The notes: a model not told the origin generated them from the letters alone. 64,000 nt of DNA from Gammaproteobacteria bacterium (GCA_030828385.1 JAURCS010000012.1:1-64000); one strand, 5' to 3'. Positions 26,519 to 36,331 are shown, counted from the stretch's first letter. Made by a program: numbers and translations.

Positions 26519-27553
26519 TTAAGCGGCTTCAGCAGGCGCAGACAGATCATTAAGCATGCTGGCGAGAATATCGTCCACCGTCATGCCATCAGACTCCGCA
26601 TAGTAATTTGGCAACACACGGTGACGCAGAATGGGCGTAGCCAGCACCCGGATATCTTCTGGTGTTACATGGTAGCGACCTTCCATAAGGGCGCGAGCCT
26701 TGGCGGCCAGTACCAGGTTCATGGACGCACGAATACTGGAACCAAAGTTAATATATTTTTTAACCATCTCAGTGGCCAGAGGATCCGAGGGGCGGGTTGC
26801 CCTGACCACATCCACAGCATAACGGGTAACCGATTCTGAAATGGGAACCTGACGCACCAGCCACTGGAACTTCATAATTTCCTCGCTGCTGGTACAGGCT
26901 TTCACTTCAGGCATGTCTACGCGTCGGGTAAAGCGATCCAGTACCGCGACTTCTTCTTCCGGTGACAGATAACCCAGAATTTCGTTAAACAGGAAACGGT
27001 CGAGCTGGGCTTCCGGTAATGGGTAGGTGCCTTCCAGTTCGATAGGGTTCTGGGTTGCCAGAACCAGGAAAGGTTTATCCAGGCGATGCAGTTGTCCACG
27101 CACAGTAACGGTTTTCTCCTGCATGGCCTCGAGCAGGGCAGCCTGGGTTTTTGGTGGTGTTCGGTTAATTTCGTCGGCCAATAGCACATTGGTGAATACC
27201 GGGCCAGGTACGAAGCGCCATTCACGTTTGCCCGTGCTTTGGTCCTCTTCAACCATGTCGGTACCGGTGATGTCACCAGGCATCAGGTCAGGCGTAAACT
27301 GAATTCGCTTGAAGGTCAGGCCCAGCGCAGAGGCCAGCGTGTGAACCAACAGGGTTTTTGCGGTTCCGGGCATCCCTGTAATGAGACAGTGTCCACCCAC
27401 ATAAAGCGTGATAAGCAGGTTATCGACAATCTGCTGCTGTCCAATAATGGTACCGGCAATCTGCTCACGGATATTGCTATTGGCAGTCTGGAAAGCTTTC
27501 ACCAGCTCGCGTGTTTCTTCCGTATCAAAGGTATCGTTCACGTTTTCACTCAT
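26519..27553 (-). CDS. MoxR family AAA+ ATPase
   Basis: 344 residues. Walker A GMPGTAKT is at residues 60-67, Walker B LLADEINR has Asp127/Glu128, and ATQNPIELEGTYPLPEAQLDRF is the MoxR-specific pore-loop and sensor region. The C-terminal lid includes VLAAKARALMEGRYHVTPEDI. MoxR proteins act as chaperone-like motors that activate or assemble VWA proteins by inserting metal or remodelling. It has a good ribosome site (AGGAAC) and is the only motor encoded in this operon. Confidence 0.95.
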   Translation of the reverse strand: MSENVNDTFDTEETRELVKAFQTANSNIREQIAGTIIGQQQIVDNLLITLYVGGHCLITGMPGTAKTLLVHTLASALGLTFKRIQFTPDLMPGDITGTDMVEEDQSTGKREWRFVPGPVFTNVLLADEINRTPPKTQAALLEAMQEKTVTVRGQLHRLDKPFLVLATQNPIELEGTYPLPEAQLDRFLFNEILGYLSPEEEVAVLDRFTRRVDMPEVKACTSSEEIMKFQWLVRQVPISESVTRYAVDVVRATRPSDPLATEMVKKYINFGSSIRASMNLVLAAKARALMEGRYHVTPEDIRVLATPILRHRVLPNYYAESDGMTVDDILASMLNDLSAPAEAA

Positions 27554-27613
27554 AACTTGTTCCTGTGGTTCACTCTTTAAATTTTGTAGGTTTTATCTGA
27601 AATTTTTTCCGGA

Positions 27614-29950
27614 TCAGTTTCGTGTCCTGCTCATTTCCAATAACAATTGCTGGGCTGGTCTGTATTGTGGCGCAATATCCAGCGCTGTCATCAGGTATTC
27701 CATTGTCTTCTCTGCATTGTCCAATGCGTTGTAGGCATTGGCAATGCGATAGTTGGCTGACGCCTTGTCCAGAGGATCAAGCGCCAGCAGCACTTTATAT
27801 TCTTCCAGAGCCTGAGCAGGGCGCTGTGTTTCCATGTAGAGGTCGCCCAAGGTCACATGCAGGCTTTCAATGAAGGGGTCAGCGTAGTTGGTGTCCATAA
27901 GAACCGCCTCTGCCTCCGCTTTCATACCCCGCTCAAGATAGTAGTCTGCCAGTTTTAACAGGGCGCTTGGCAAATAACCGCCTTTTTGCCAGAAAGACTG
28001 CAAGGCCTGGAATTCTTCCTCGTGATTACCAAGTTGACTGCTCACTCTGGCAATAACTATATAGGCGCTATTATTCTCAACATAGTCCGGATAGGTAAAC
28101 ACGGCTCGCTGTGCCGCGGCCAGTGCCTCATCCCATTTTTCTTCCCCGAGCGCTGCGTAACTAACGCGCATGTCTTCCATCCAGACACCCAGACCACTGA
28201 GCAAGGGTCCGTATTCAATATCAATAAACTGCTTAAAGTGACGATCAAACTCTTTATCACTGATGCCGATACTGTTTTCAATAGCCTGCACCGGTGTGGC
28301 GCCTTCATTAAACTGGTAAAGCATATCGACAATTTTCTCGAAGCCGTACTCCAGGTCGATGAAGTCAAAGATCAGGCCTGCCTGCATATAGGAAACAATG
28401 ACCTGCCCCTGGTAAGTGGGACGCATGAATCCATCATCCAGTTCCGAGATTGGCATGAACTTGCCTTCTGCCATGGCCTGCAGGACATCAGTAGGAATTT
28501 TACGGCCTGGAATCGGGCCCGTACGCCATTCCTCATAAACGGAAATTCCTTCACTGAACCAGCGCGGAACAAAATGATTGGTGGCTTCAAGAGTAAAGAC
28601 ATGGGCCATCTCGTGCCACAGAGTCGTTCCCCAATGATAACTCTGCTCGGGGTGACCGGTGGGCGAATCCATGGCAAACAGATAACCAAAGGTGACACCC
28701 AGTATACCGACACCCGGCATACCGATGGAACGCACTACAAAATCTTCATGATTGGGATAAATTTCTACAATGATGGGTTCTTGTGGCGTGAAATTATAGC
28801 GCGCCGAATACAGATCAATGCTGTCCTTTGAAAGCTTCTGTGCATAGTTTTTCAATACGTTGGTTTCGTCGCGATGCAGACGCAGTATAAATTCTGGCAA
28901 GGGGCCAGCGGGAGGGTCCGGATAGCTGATGGCGACAAAATCTTCGTTAAAGGTATCCAGCAAACGCAACATGTTGACGGTCATCGGATTGAAGGCGTCA
29001 CCTTCATAGGAAATATTAACGTGGCGAATGGCATCATTTATGTTGTTCAGACGCAGATAATTCTGCCCAAGATAGATATGCGCCTCCCAATGATTGGGCT
29101 GTAGTTCAACGGCCTGTTTAAAAAAGTCACCTGCTTCTTTATAGCGACGCACGATGGAGGCAAAGTAGCCTGGAATAAAATAAGCATCACCGTATGCAGG
29201 GCTTTCGCTTAATGCCGCTGCTATCCAGCTTTCATGTTCTTCTCGTGTCATGAAGGCATGGGCGGCGCGCAGGGCTTTTAGCTCCATGGTTGGAAGTGAT
29301 TCATCACTGGCAAATTCGAACGCTTCATCCAGGGAATTCAGCGCTTCGTCATAGCGATCCCCCTGCAAGAGGGAGCGGATTGTCATCATGATGGCGCGTA
29401 GTCTGGCCCCATAGGGTGCAAGACCTTCTTCCATGACACTGGAAAGATGATGGTTCAGGACCTCGGGATCGCCGCCTTCACTCAGGGCAGAGGCTGCGCC
29501 GATGTGGGCCCATGAGTTAAGCGGATCCAGTTCAAGGGCTTCGCTGAACAGATTAAAGGCCTCCTGATACTGGTAAGTCTCCATAAAAAGTTCGCCCCAG
29601 CGAATCCGTACCATGGGGTCTTCAGGAAATTGACTGATAGCATCCCTGAACTGGGTGTTTGCGCTTTGCAGGTCACCGAGAGCCCAGAATGCTTCAGCGC
29701 GGATCTGAGGGGGATGTTGAAGGCTGTTGAGACTGGCATAGCAGTTTCTGGCCTCTGCAGACTCACCACTCCAGGACAGAGTGTCACACTCCAGAAGGGC
29801 TTCATTCTCAAGAGCCCCATATAAATGATCGCGGGCAAAAGTATTAACCGACAAAGACGGCAAAAGAAAAGCCAGACACAGGCTCACGGTAACTGTTTTG
29901 TTAGTAACAGTCGTGTGCGAAAGGATTTTTTCTACAACCTTATTCAACAT
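27614..29950 (-). CDS. exported TPR protein with gluzincin peptidase domain
   Basis: 778 residues from ATG 29950, which overlaps the upstream stop by 11 bases; the frame is open to 30055, but that would overlap the previous gene by over 100 bases. A signal peptide is near residues 18-39. TPR-like repeats cover about 45-330. A peptidase-MA-like metalloprotease domain then has HEMAH at residues 446-450 and a Glu in WFSEGISVYEEW (Glu467) as the third zinc ligand. More TPR repeats fill the C terminus (to about 770). I infer a periplasmic zinc peptidase scaffold. The substrate is unknown, and the caspase-like neighbour may be a partner. Confidence 0.82.
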   Translation of the reverse strand: MLNKVVEKILSHTTVTNKTVTVSLCLAFLLPSLSVNTFARDHLYGALENEALLECDTLSWSGESAEARNCYASLNSLQHPPQIRAEAFWALGDLQSANTQFRDAISQFPEDPMVRIRWGELFMETYQYQEAFNLFSEALELDPLNSWAHIGAASALSEGGDPEVLNHHLSSVMEEGLAPYGARLRAIMMTIRSLLQGDRYDEALNSLDEAFEFASDESLPTMELKALRAAHAFMTREEHESWIAAALSESPAYGDAYFIPGYFASIVRRYKEAGDFFKQAVELQPNHWEAHIYLGQNYLRLNNINDAIRHVNISYEGDAFNPMTVNMLRLLDTFNEDFVAISYPDPPAGPLPEFILRLHRDETNVLKNYAQKLSKDSIDLYSARYNFTPQEPIIVEIYPNHEDFVVRSIGMPGVGILGVTFGYLFAMDSPTGHPEQSYHWGTTLWHEMAHVFTLEATNHFVPRWFSEGISVYEEWRTGPIPGRKIPTDVLQAMAEGKFMPISELDDGFMRPTYQGQVIVSYMQAGLIFDFIDLEYGFEKIVDMLYQFNEGATPVQAIENSIGISDKEFDRHFKQFIDIEYGPLLSGLGVWMEDMRVSYAALGEEKWDEALAAAQRAVFTYPDYVENNSAYIVIARVSSQLGNHEEEFQALQSFWQKGGYLPSALLKLADYYLERGMKAEAEAVLMDTNYADPFIESLHVTLGDLYMETQRPAQALEEYKVLLALDPLDKASANYRIANAYNALDNAEKTMEYLMTALDIAPQYRPAQQLLLEMSRTRN

Positions 29951-30872
29951 CTGCCTGAGAGCTTTCCCGCAGCGTTTCAATCTCTTCGCTGACTTCTGCG
30001 GACTGCAAAATGAGCGCCTGTAAACGCTGAATATATTCGCTATTGGTGAATTCATTGCGGCGTAATTGTAATGACTCTATTTCTGCGTCAAGTTCGAGCC
30101 GTCTGGTAAGTAAATTACTTATACGGGGATTGTCATCGGAAAGTTCCACCGCCTGAACTCGCGCGAGAGTAAAGCTGACGGCGCCTTCGCCACGGATCTG
30201 AGGATGCTCTGTCGCCAGTTTCCCGGAAGATTCAAAAAATTCAGTGACACTTCGCTCGGCAAAATCAAATGCTTCCTGAATGCTGACATTATTATTCTTG
30301 TTAATGTCGGCAGTTTCGCTGGTCAGGGCAGTGGCAAAGAAGGGCCCGAACTCGGTGGCATTTTTCTCATTACCATTGCGCGTCGCGGTAATAATGATGC
30401 GGTTTTCATTTTCAAGAGCTTCAAGAATGGCGCCACTGGTACTGGAAGTATTAACCAGGAAGTGATTTTGACCCGGCAAGCTGTCCAAAATATCGACCAG
30501 ATCGGCATCGGTAATATCCGGACCAGGAATATTAAATTTATACTGTTCCCCGTCATAACTGCCATGGCCAACCAGGTAAATGGCGGCACGATCGGCATCA
30601 GTCATTGCCGCTGCAAGGCTCTGGAAGTGAGCCAGAAGGGCATCCCGTGTAGCGCTGTCTCCGCCTAGAGAGGTGACCTGTGATTCTTCTGCCAGGGTAA
30701 GAGAGGCCTCACGGATTTTCTGTGTCTGATCGGTAAATGCGCTATCAAACTCGGGCATTCCACCCAGTCCCTGAACAATGGTGACGTAGAGTGCGGCCTG
30801 CACTGCTGTGGGCATCAGGGTGGATATCATGGCAACTGATGCAATAAACAGGGATGTGATTGATTTGTTCAT
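29940..30872 (-). CDS. exported caspase-like (C13/C14 fold) protein with Cys-to-Ser active site
   Basis: 310 residues. A signal peptide ends near residue 26. The caspase-hemoglobinase pattern is visible: His103 in YLVGHGSYDG, then a strand and FLVNTSSTSGAILEAL, where legumain and caspase relatives have a C-x-S-G loop. Ser144 sits at the catalytic-Cys position and the codons clearly read Ser (AGT). A C-terminal coiled coil (about 240-300) ends the protein. It is probably a pseudoenzyme or uses serine. It starts 18 bases after the VWA gene, with ribosome site GAGAGG. Confidence 0.78.
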   Translation of the reverse strand: MNKSITSLFIASVAMISTLMPTAVQAALYVTIVQGLGGMPEFDSAFTDQTQKIREASLTLAEESQVTSLGGDSATRDALLAHFQSLAAAMTDADRAAIYLVGHGSYDGEQYKFNIPGPDITDADLVDILDSLPGQNHFLVNTSSTSGAILEALENENRIIITATRNGNEKNATEFGPFFATALTSETADINKNNNVSIQEAFDFAERSVTEFFESSGKLATEHPQIRGEGAVSFTLARVQAVELSDDNPRISNLLTRRLELDAEIESLQLRRNEFTNSEYIQRLQALILQSAEVSEEIETLRESSQADVE

Positions 30873-30890
30873 AACCCTCTCAGTAGGCTT

Positions 30891-33116
30891 TTAAATGGTG
30901 CGCCAATGCCGTCGAAGCAACCATTCGGCAGTTTTCAACAATATTAATAAAAGGAAAAAGAACGGCGCATCCCACAGGTAACTAATTTGTTGTTCGGTGA
31001 TACCGGCAGTTGAATGGGAAATAGCCTCCGGGATTTCATCCCATTGCTCAGGGCTCCAGTATTGCCCGCCGGTAAGCAGTGAGATTCGCTCCAGCAAGGG
31101 ACGATTCTGGCGCACATTGAATATTTCCTGGCCTTCGTCATAACGCACTGCAGTAGTTGTCGCGCTGACCAGGCTTTCGCCTACTCGCGAAATCGCTTCA
31201 ATACTGTAAAGCCCGGTCTGGTTTGGTGTGAAAGATGCTTCATAGACGCCAGGCTGACCGGGAACCGGTTGTAAATCCAGACTTACCACATCACTGTTTT
31301 CGGAGGACACCACGGCGGAAATTTCCAGCCCCTGGTTTTCCTCAGCATCCGGATCACGTACCTGCGCGCGCACACTGATCTGTTCGTTTTGCACACGACT
31401 GGTGAGCTCGAAAGGCCGCGGGGAATTGGCTACCAGCCCCCGGGTAAGCTGACGCCAGAACGTTTCATGGCGCATATCGGCCACCGGCAGACTCATTTGC
31501 CAGCGCCAGGTACCGCCAGTGGCCAGAATATAACTTTGGCCTTTTCCATAGGGCTGGGTGACCAGCAAGGGCTGAATGCGGCCTTCAACATTAATGCCCA
31601 ACAGGGTGGTTGCCGCCGGGCGCAAGGGGCCAAGCTGCTGATGATCAGCTATTTCGGGTAGTTCGGACCAGAGTCGCTCATTCTCCGATTCACTGTCACT
31701 GAATTGCAGCATCGGTGCCAGTCGTCCGCTATCGGTGAGGGTAACCGGCGCTTTCTCACGCACAAATGCAGCATTATCCGCATTCAGTCGCGATGGCAGA
31801 ATTTCGTTGACGACAGTTTCGCCCCAGCCGCCAAGGCCGAGACCATTGAGCCCTGCCAGCATCATCAGGCTGCCGCCGCGATCACTGACAAAGTCACGAA
31901 TCATGGCATGCTGCTCACTGGTAAGCTCAGCGGCATTCAGGCTGCCAATAATGAGGGCGTCATAATTGAACAGTTCGGCGCGCTCCTCAGGAAATCCATT
32001 CTCCAGCTGTTCCGGGCTTTCAATGCCCTGGCGATAATATTTATTGGGGGTTACCTTGAGCAGGGTGGATAACTGTATGCTGGGGTCGTCATTGAGGGCA
32101 CGCTGAAGAAACTTGTACTCCCAACGTGGCTCACCTTCTACATATAAGACCTTGTAACGACTTTCCCCCACATCGACCACTCTTGAGCGCGTGTTGTTGG
32201 CGAGATTGCTTTCATTATTAATGGGATCAAGAGTGAAGCGGAGGTCAAGCTGGCCCGGTTCAGGCACTTCGATATCCACAAAGGCAAGCGTCATGTTCTG
32301 ATCGTTTCCGAGCACAATGTCCTGGGTGGTCAAAAAGGTATCGCCGTCATAAACCTTGACTCTGGCGCTGCCGCCCTGGTCATGTCGAATGGCAACCCTG
32401 GCAGAAAGCGTGGTGCCGGGCAGGGCTTTTTCCGGCAACAGTATTTCGCTGAGTTCCAGATCTTCAGGAATGCTCTCTCGACCGATACCAACGCTATGAA
32501 TGGGAACTCCAAAGCTGGCAATCTCGCTTAATTCTGACTGGGAAATGGCGCCGCTGTTATCTGCACCGTCACTGACCAGGATTACTGCTCCCAGCGAAGC
32601 GCCGCTAGCCTGACGCAAGGTTTGTAACACGGACTGCCCCAGGTTGGTTGCAGTTCCGGGGTCAGGCAGGATCGAAAAAGCATCCATGGTATTGGCGCTA
32701 TCAGCGAAACCGTAGGGCAGGATATTGTAAATATTGGCTATGCCTGCAAGCGCGTCAGGGGTGAGCAGAGCCTGCGCCTGATCCATTCTGGTGGAGCCGC
32801 CTTCATTGAAAGTCATACTGCCGGAAGTATCCAGCATAATGGCCACAGCATTTTCGCCACTGAGCAAGCGCTCAGAAACCAGTGCCGGTTGCCAGACCAC
32901 AATCAGCACCACGGCGAGCATTAATAATTGAATAAAACCGATAGTACCAAGCTGATACCCCTTCATATTGCCTGGCCGCCGAGCCATTATTACCAGCAGC
33001 GTGACAAAAAAGGCAAACAGAAGTATGGCAAGAATCCATAACGGCCAGCCACTGGCAAAAATGAATTCACTATCATTGAATACTGATCGGGGATATTTAA
33101 AGAAAAATTCGATCAT
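30891..33116 (-). CDS. VWA-domain membrane protein with GATase-like domain, first gene of operon
   Basis: 741 residues. Two N-terminal helices (about 25-45 and 57-77) are followed by a VWA domain with the MIDAS DTSGS at residues 96-100. A CARDB/beta domain and a glutamine-amidotransferase-like Rossmann domain (YDALIIGSLNAAEL, RGGSLMMLAGLNGLG) follow. The nucleophile elbow has no Cys, so no amidotransferase activity is expected. A C-terminal helix ends near residue 730. It resembles the other VWA protein of the operon in plan and is probably its structural partner. The start at 33116 has a weak ribosome site. Confidence 0.85.
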   Translation of the reverse strand: MIEFFFKYPRSVFNDSEFIFASGWPLWILAILLFAFFVTLLVIMARRPGNMKGYQLGTIGFIQLLMLAVVLIVVWQPALVSERLLSGENAVAIMLDTSGSMTFNEGGSTRMDQAQALLTPDALAGIANIYNILPYGFADSANTMDAFSILPDPGTATNLGQSVLQTLRQASGASLGAVILVSDGADNSGAISQSELSEIASFGVPIHSVGIGRESIPEDLELSEILLPEKALPGTTLSARVAIRHDQGGSARVKVYDGDTFLTTQDIVLGNDQNMTLAFVDIEVPEPGQLDLRFTLDPINNESNLANNTRSRVVDVGESRYKVLYVEGEPRWEYKFLQRALNDDPSIQLSTLLKVTPNKYYRQGIESPEQLENGFPEERAELFNYDALIIGSLNAAELTSEQHAMIRDFVSDRGGSLMMLAGLNGLGLGGWGETVVNEILPSRLNADNAAFVREKAPVTLTDSGRLAPMLQFSDSESENERLWSELPEIADHQQLGPLRPAATTLLGINVEGRIQPLLVTQPYGKGQSYILATGGTWRWQMSLPVADMRHETFWRQLTRGLVANSPRPFELTSRVQNEQISVRAQVRDPDAEENQGLEISAVVSSENSDVVSLDLQPVPGQPGVYEASFTPNQTGLYSIEAISRVGESLVSATTTAVRYDEGQEIFNVRQNRPLLERISLLTGGQYWSPEQWDEIPEAISHSTAGITEQQISYLWDAPFFFLLLILLKTAEWLLRRHWRTI

Positions 33117-33785
33117 GCTGCCAATACTTTTCTAGACTCGGTTAGACTCACTTGGATCTGCCTGGAAGTACTTCGAATTGAAGAACAACGGTTTCAAGTT
33201 TCACTTATTATGGATAAGGCCATAAAAATTCCATTTCATTTTGAGCTGGTTCTTGCGACAGAACTAATAAAGGGTAATTAACGTCTTCTGAGAGTCGATC
33301 GTAAACGAAATAAATGATTGAACTCAAACTCGCTATCCCTCTGCAGATGCCGTATCACAAAGGGGGCAGTCATCTAATCATGTTTGTAAAAAAAATGCCA
33401 TCCCCGATCAGAAGGCTCCTGAAGCGGCCTGTGAAACTTCATAATGTTGACACAATTTTGGCATCGTGTTGCCCTGCTTTGCTTGCTGGTTTATGCTCAA
33501 TCGCACTTGCCTGAAAACAGAGTGATTACTAAGCAGCTCAGCAAACCGGAAAGAAAATCCGGCAGAAATTTTCCCGCTAGAGCGAGGCTGATTTTTTAAG
33601 CATCTTTGCGCATCTTTCAGCTTTACTGAAGCAGGGTTCTTCAGACAAGCAATCAGCATGCACAAAAGTAGATGCAGGCTGTGCAGTGACACAGTATGAA
33701 CAACTACAAAGTAAAAAAGACAATGCCGGCACAGGATAAGGGTGACAGGGTGTTGAGATTATGGCTTTTCCAGGGTTTCGCGGTG
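33117..33785. other. intergenic region between the seven-gene operon and the plus-strand cluster
   Basis: 669 bases without a gene I can support. It must hold the promoter of the minus-strand operon and that of the gene at 33786, but no clear -35/-10 pair was found for either. A small hairpin CCGGA (33546-33550) / TCCGG (33558-33562) and a lone TTGACA at 33447 are the only signals noted. Short open frames inside show no family features. Confidence 0.6.
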
Positions 33786-35321
33786 ATGAATACAAATAAA
33801 ATCAAGGCTTTCATGCTGGCGGCCAGCGTTCTATTTTTACTAGCTTGCGGAGAGCAGCAAAGCAGTGATACTGCCGATACCGGGCCTGCGGCCCTCACTG
33901 TCGTGGAGACAATGCTTGTCAATATGGGCGGGCTGGCAAGTTTGCGCAATATTGACTCTATTGTCATGACCGGCAATGGAACAAGAAACCGGCTGGGGCA
34001 GATCCCGATCACCGGCGGCATAGATCCTGATGCAAGGCTGTCAGGGGTGACCGAAACTATCGATTTCGTTTCAGGCCATGCGGCCTTTGATAATGATGTG
34101 GTGGTTGGTGACGGGTTCAGTCAGCACCGGACCGAGGCGTTAACAACCTGGCAGGGACAAAAAATTGGTTGGGGGACTACAGAAGGGCGTCCGAATATTG
34201 CTACCACGGTGAATGGACTTTTCAGCTGGGCCACTCAAAACACCCCTGAAATGCTGTTGCGTAGAAATCCGGTTTCTATCGCCATAGCCGCAGAAAAAGT
34301 TGCGCCAGGGCAGACAGCCCGTCAGCTCAGTTTTGCCGGTCGCCCTCATTGGGCAATAGACACGATGTTGAACTCGGAACAAGTCACTATCATGATCGAT
34401 CAGGACACCGGTTTGCTGGGGGGTTTCAGGGCGCTGGACACCGAGACCATGCTGGGGGATGTGGATGCCGAATATCGCTACAGTGATTATCGGCCAGTTG
34501 GGGAAGTCATGCTGCCTTTTCGTCATGAGATCATCAAGGACGGGCAGCCCTATTCCTCGATGAACTACTCGGAAATTCGTATTAATGACCCTTCTGCACA
34601 GGCTGTTTTTACTGTGCCTGAAGATGTCAGGCAACAGGCTGATCAGGCTGCAGCAGAAGAAGCCTGGGCGCCTTTGCAATGGAATCGGGTTTCGGAAACC
34701 GTTTTTCATGTGGTGGCGTTTTCCCATCACAGCATGGTGGTAGAGTTTCCTGACTTTGTTGCCATTATTGAGGGGCCTTATACCGAAGCGCAATCAATGA
34801 CTCTGGAGCGCCTGATTGAAGACAATATAGGCAAGCCTATTCGTTATGTAATCCCCACTCACCCGCATTATGACCATACCGGTGGTTTACGCGCACTGGC
34901 CGCGGCCGGCGCTAGTGTGCTGATTGCTGCCGGACATGAAGATGAAATTCGCGCCATTATCGAGTCTCCTCATAGCAATCCCCCTGATGTCCTGGCGCTC
35001 AGGGTCGCTGCCGGTGTTGAGGTAGGGCAGGTTGAGCTATTCAGTGGCATGACAGAAATTAGTAATGGCGGTCAAAGTATGTATTTATATGAAGTGGAAA
35101 CAATACCTCACGTTAATCCTAAAGTGCTGGCTTTTGTAGAAGCAGATGGCATCCTGTTCCAGAGCGACCTGTTTTTTGGTGGTCCCGGTCCGGATGCGAC
35201 GGCGCTGTTTAATGCGCTGCAGGAATTGGAGCTGGAAGTAACGCAGATTGTCGGCGGCCATGGTGGAATCCTGCCCTATACTTCTCTGCTGGAAGCCAAC
35301 GCAGCAACAACAAATAATTAA
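33786..35321 (+). CDS. metallo-beta-lactamase-fold lipoprotein
   Basis: 511 residues from ATG 33786, which begins a lipoprotein signal (MLAASVLFLLACGEQ). The frame is open 30 codons upstream, but those residues are charged and not signal-like. The C-terminal half is a metallo-beta-lactamase fold with the metal motif HxHxDH as His359, His361, Asp363, His364 (THPHYDHTGG) and a later HGG segment. The N-terminal half (about 30-330) is a beta-rich domain I cannot name. The reaction is unknown. It lies 14 bases upstream of a second metallo-beta-lactamase-fold gene, so the two probably work together. Confidence 0.85.
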   Translation: MNTNKIKAFMLAASVLFLLACGEQQSSDTADTGPAALTVVETMLVNMGGLASLRNIDSIVMTGNGTRNRLGQIPITGGIDPDARLSGVTETIDFVSGHAAFDNDVVVGDGFSQHRTEALTTWQGQKIGWGTTEGRPNIATTVNGLFSWATQNTPEMLLRRNPVSIAIAAEKVAPGQTARQLSFAGRPHWAIDTMLNSEQVTIMIDQDTGLLGGFRALDTETMLGDVDAEYRYSDYRPVGEVMLPFRHEIIKDGQPYSSMNYSEIRINDPSAQAVFTVPEDVRQQADQAAAEEAWAPLQWNRVSETVFHVVAFSHHSMVVEFPDFVAIIEGPYTEAQSMTLERLIEDNIGKPIRYVIPTHPHYDHTGGLRALAAAGASVLIAAGHEDEIRAIIESPHSNPPDVLALRVAAGVEVGQVELFSGMTEISNGGQSMYLYEVETIPHVNPKVLAFVEADGILFQSDLFFGGPGPDATALFNALQELELEVTQIVGGHGGILPYTSLLEANAATTNN

Positions 35322-35335
35322 TCGAGGAAAAAACG

Positions 35336-36211
35336 ATGTTCAAAAAGATTGCGATGAGTCTGCTTATTACTCCGCTCTGTATTTTCGCCCAGGATGACTT
35401 CGATGCCATTGAAATTACCGTAAACGAAGTTAGCGAGGGGATTTATTTTCTGGAAGGCTCCGGTGGCAATATCGGGCTCAGCGTTGGCGAGGATGGCGTG
35501 TTCATTATTGATGATCAGTTTGCGCCTTTGACAGAAAAGATAAAGGTAGCAATTGCAGAATATTCCAGTGAAGACGTTCAGTTTGTGTTTAATACGCATT
35601 TTCACTATGACCATACCGACGGCAACGAAAATTTTGGTGCGGCTGGTGCCATCATAGTGTCCCAGGACAATGCCAGGTTGCGCATGACTCAAGACAATTT
35701 CCTGCAAGTGGTTAACGTACAACAAAATGCCTACAACGTTGATGGCCTGCCGAAAGTCACCTTTACCGATTCAATTACCCTGCATTATAACGGGCACACC
35801 CTGCATGCCAGACATTTCGGACGAGGACATACCGATGGCGATGCCATCGTGAAATTTGAGGAAGCAAATGTAATCCATACCGGCGATGTTTTCGTCCGCT
35901 ATGGCCTGCCATTTATAGATGTACCAAATGGCGGTAACCTGAATGGCATGATCAGGGTAATGCATGAAATTATTGCCATGGCGGATGATCGAACAAAAAT
36001 TATTCCCGGCCATGGGGAGCTATCCAGTCGTCAGGATATGGTCGATTATGTATCCATGCTGGAAATCATTCGCGACAGGGTGTACGAAGGAATCAAGGCT
36101 GGTATGACGCTGGAGCAGATTACCGCATCAAAACCGATAAGAGGCTACCCAGTAGGATTCCTGAATAACGAGTCGTTCTCAAAAATAGCCTATGACAGTT
36201 TCTTTCAGTAA
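35336..36211 (+). CDS. periplasmic metallo-beta-lactamase-fold hydrolase
   Basis: 291 residues with a signal peptide of about 18 residues. The motif is intact: His88, His90, Asp92, His93 (NTHFHYDHTDG), then a His in FGRGHTDGD and an Asp in IHTGDVF, and IIPGHGELS. It resembles subclass B or cyclase-like exported hydrolases (QuiP-like), but resistance should not be assumed. Its ribosome site GAGGAA follows the previous stop. Confidence 0.87.
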   Translation: MFKKIAMSLLITPLCIFAQDDFDAIEITVNEVSEGIYFLEGSGGNIGLSVGEDGVFIIDDQFAPLTEKIKVAIAEYSSEDVQFVFNTHFHYDHTDGNENFGAAGAIIVSQDNARLRMTQDNFLQVVNVQQNAYNVDGLPKVTFTDSITLHYNGHTLHARHFGRGHTDGDAIVKFEEANVIHTGDVFVRYGLPFIDVPNGGNLNGMIRVMHEIIAMADDRTKIIPGHGELSSRQDMVDYVSMLEIIRDRVYEGIKAGMTLEQITASKPIRGYPVGFLNNESFSKIAYDSFFQ

Positions 36212-36331
36212 CTATTTATCACTTTTAAAACCTGCAAATAACGATAGTATAACCAGCTGTTTGCCACTGGCATTATCTGCAACAATAAAAAGCCCTTATA
36301 AGCATTTGTAATAAAACAATCAGGACTTGAT

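Noticed and set aside
29951-30055. Upstream start of the TPR peptidase at 30055
   Set aside because: It would overlap the caspase-like gene by over 100 bases and adds a charged segment before the signal peptide; ATG 29950 gives a normal leader.
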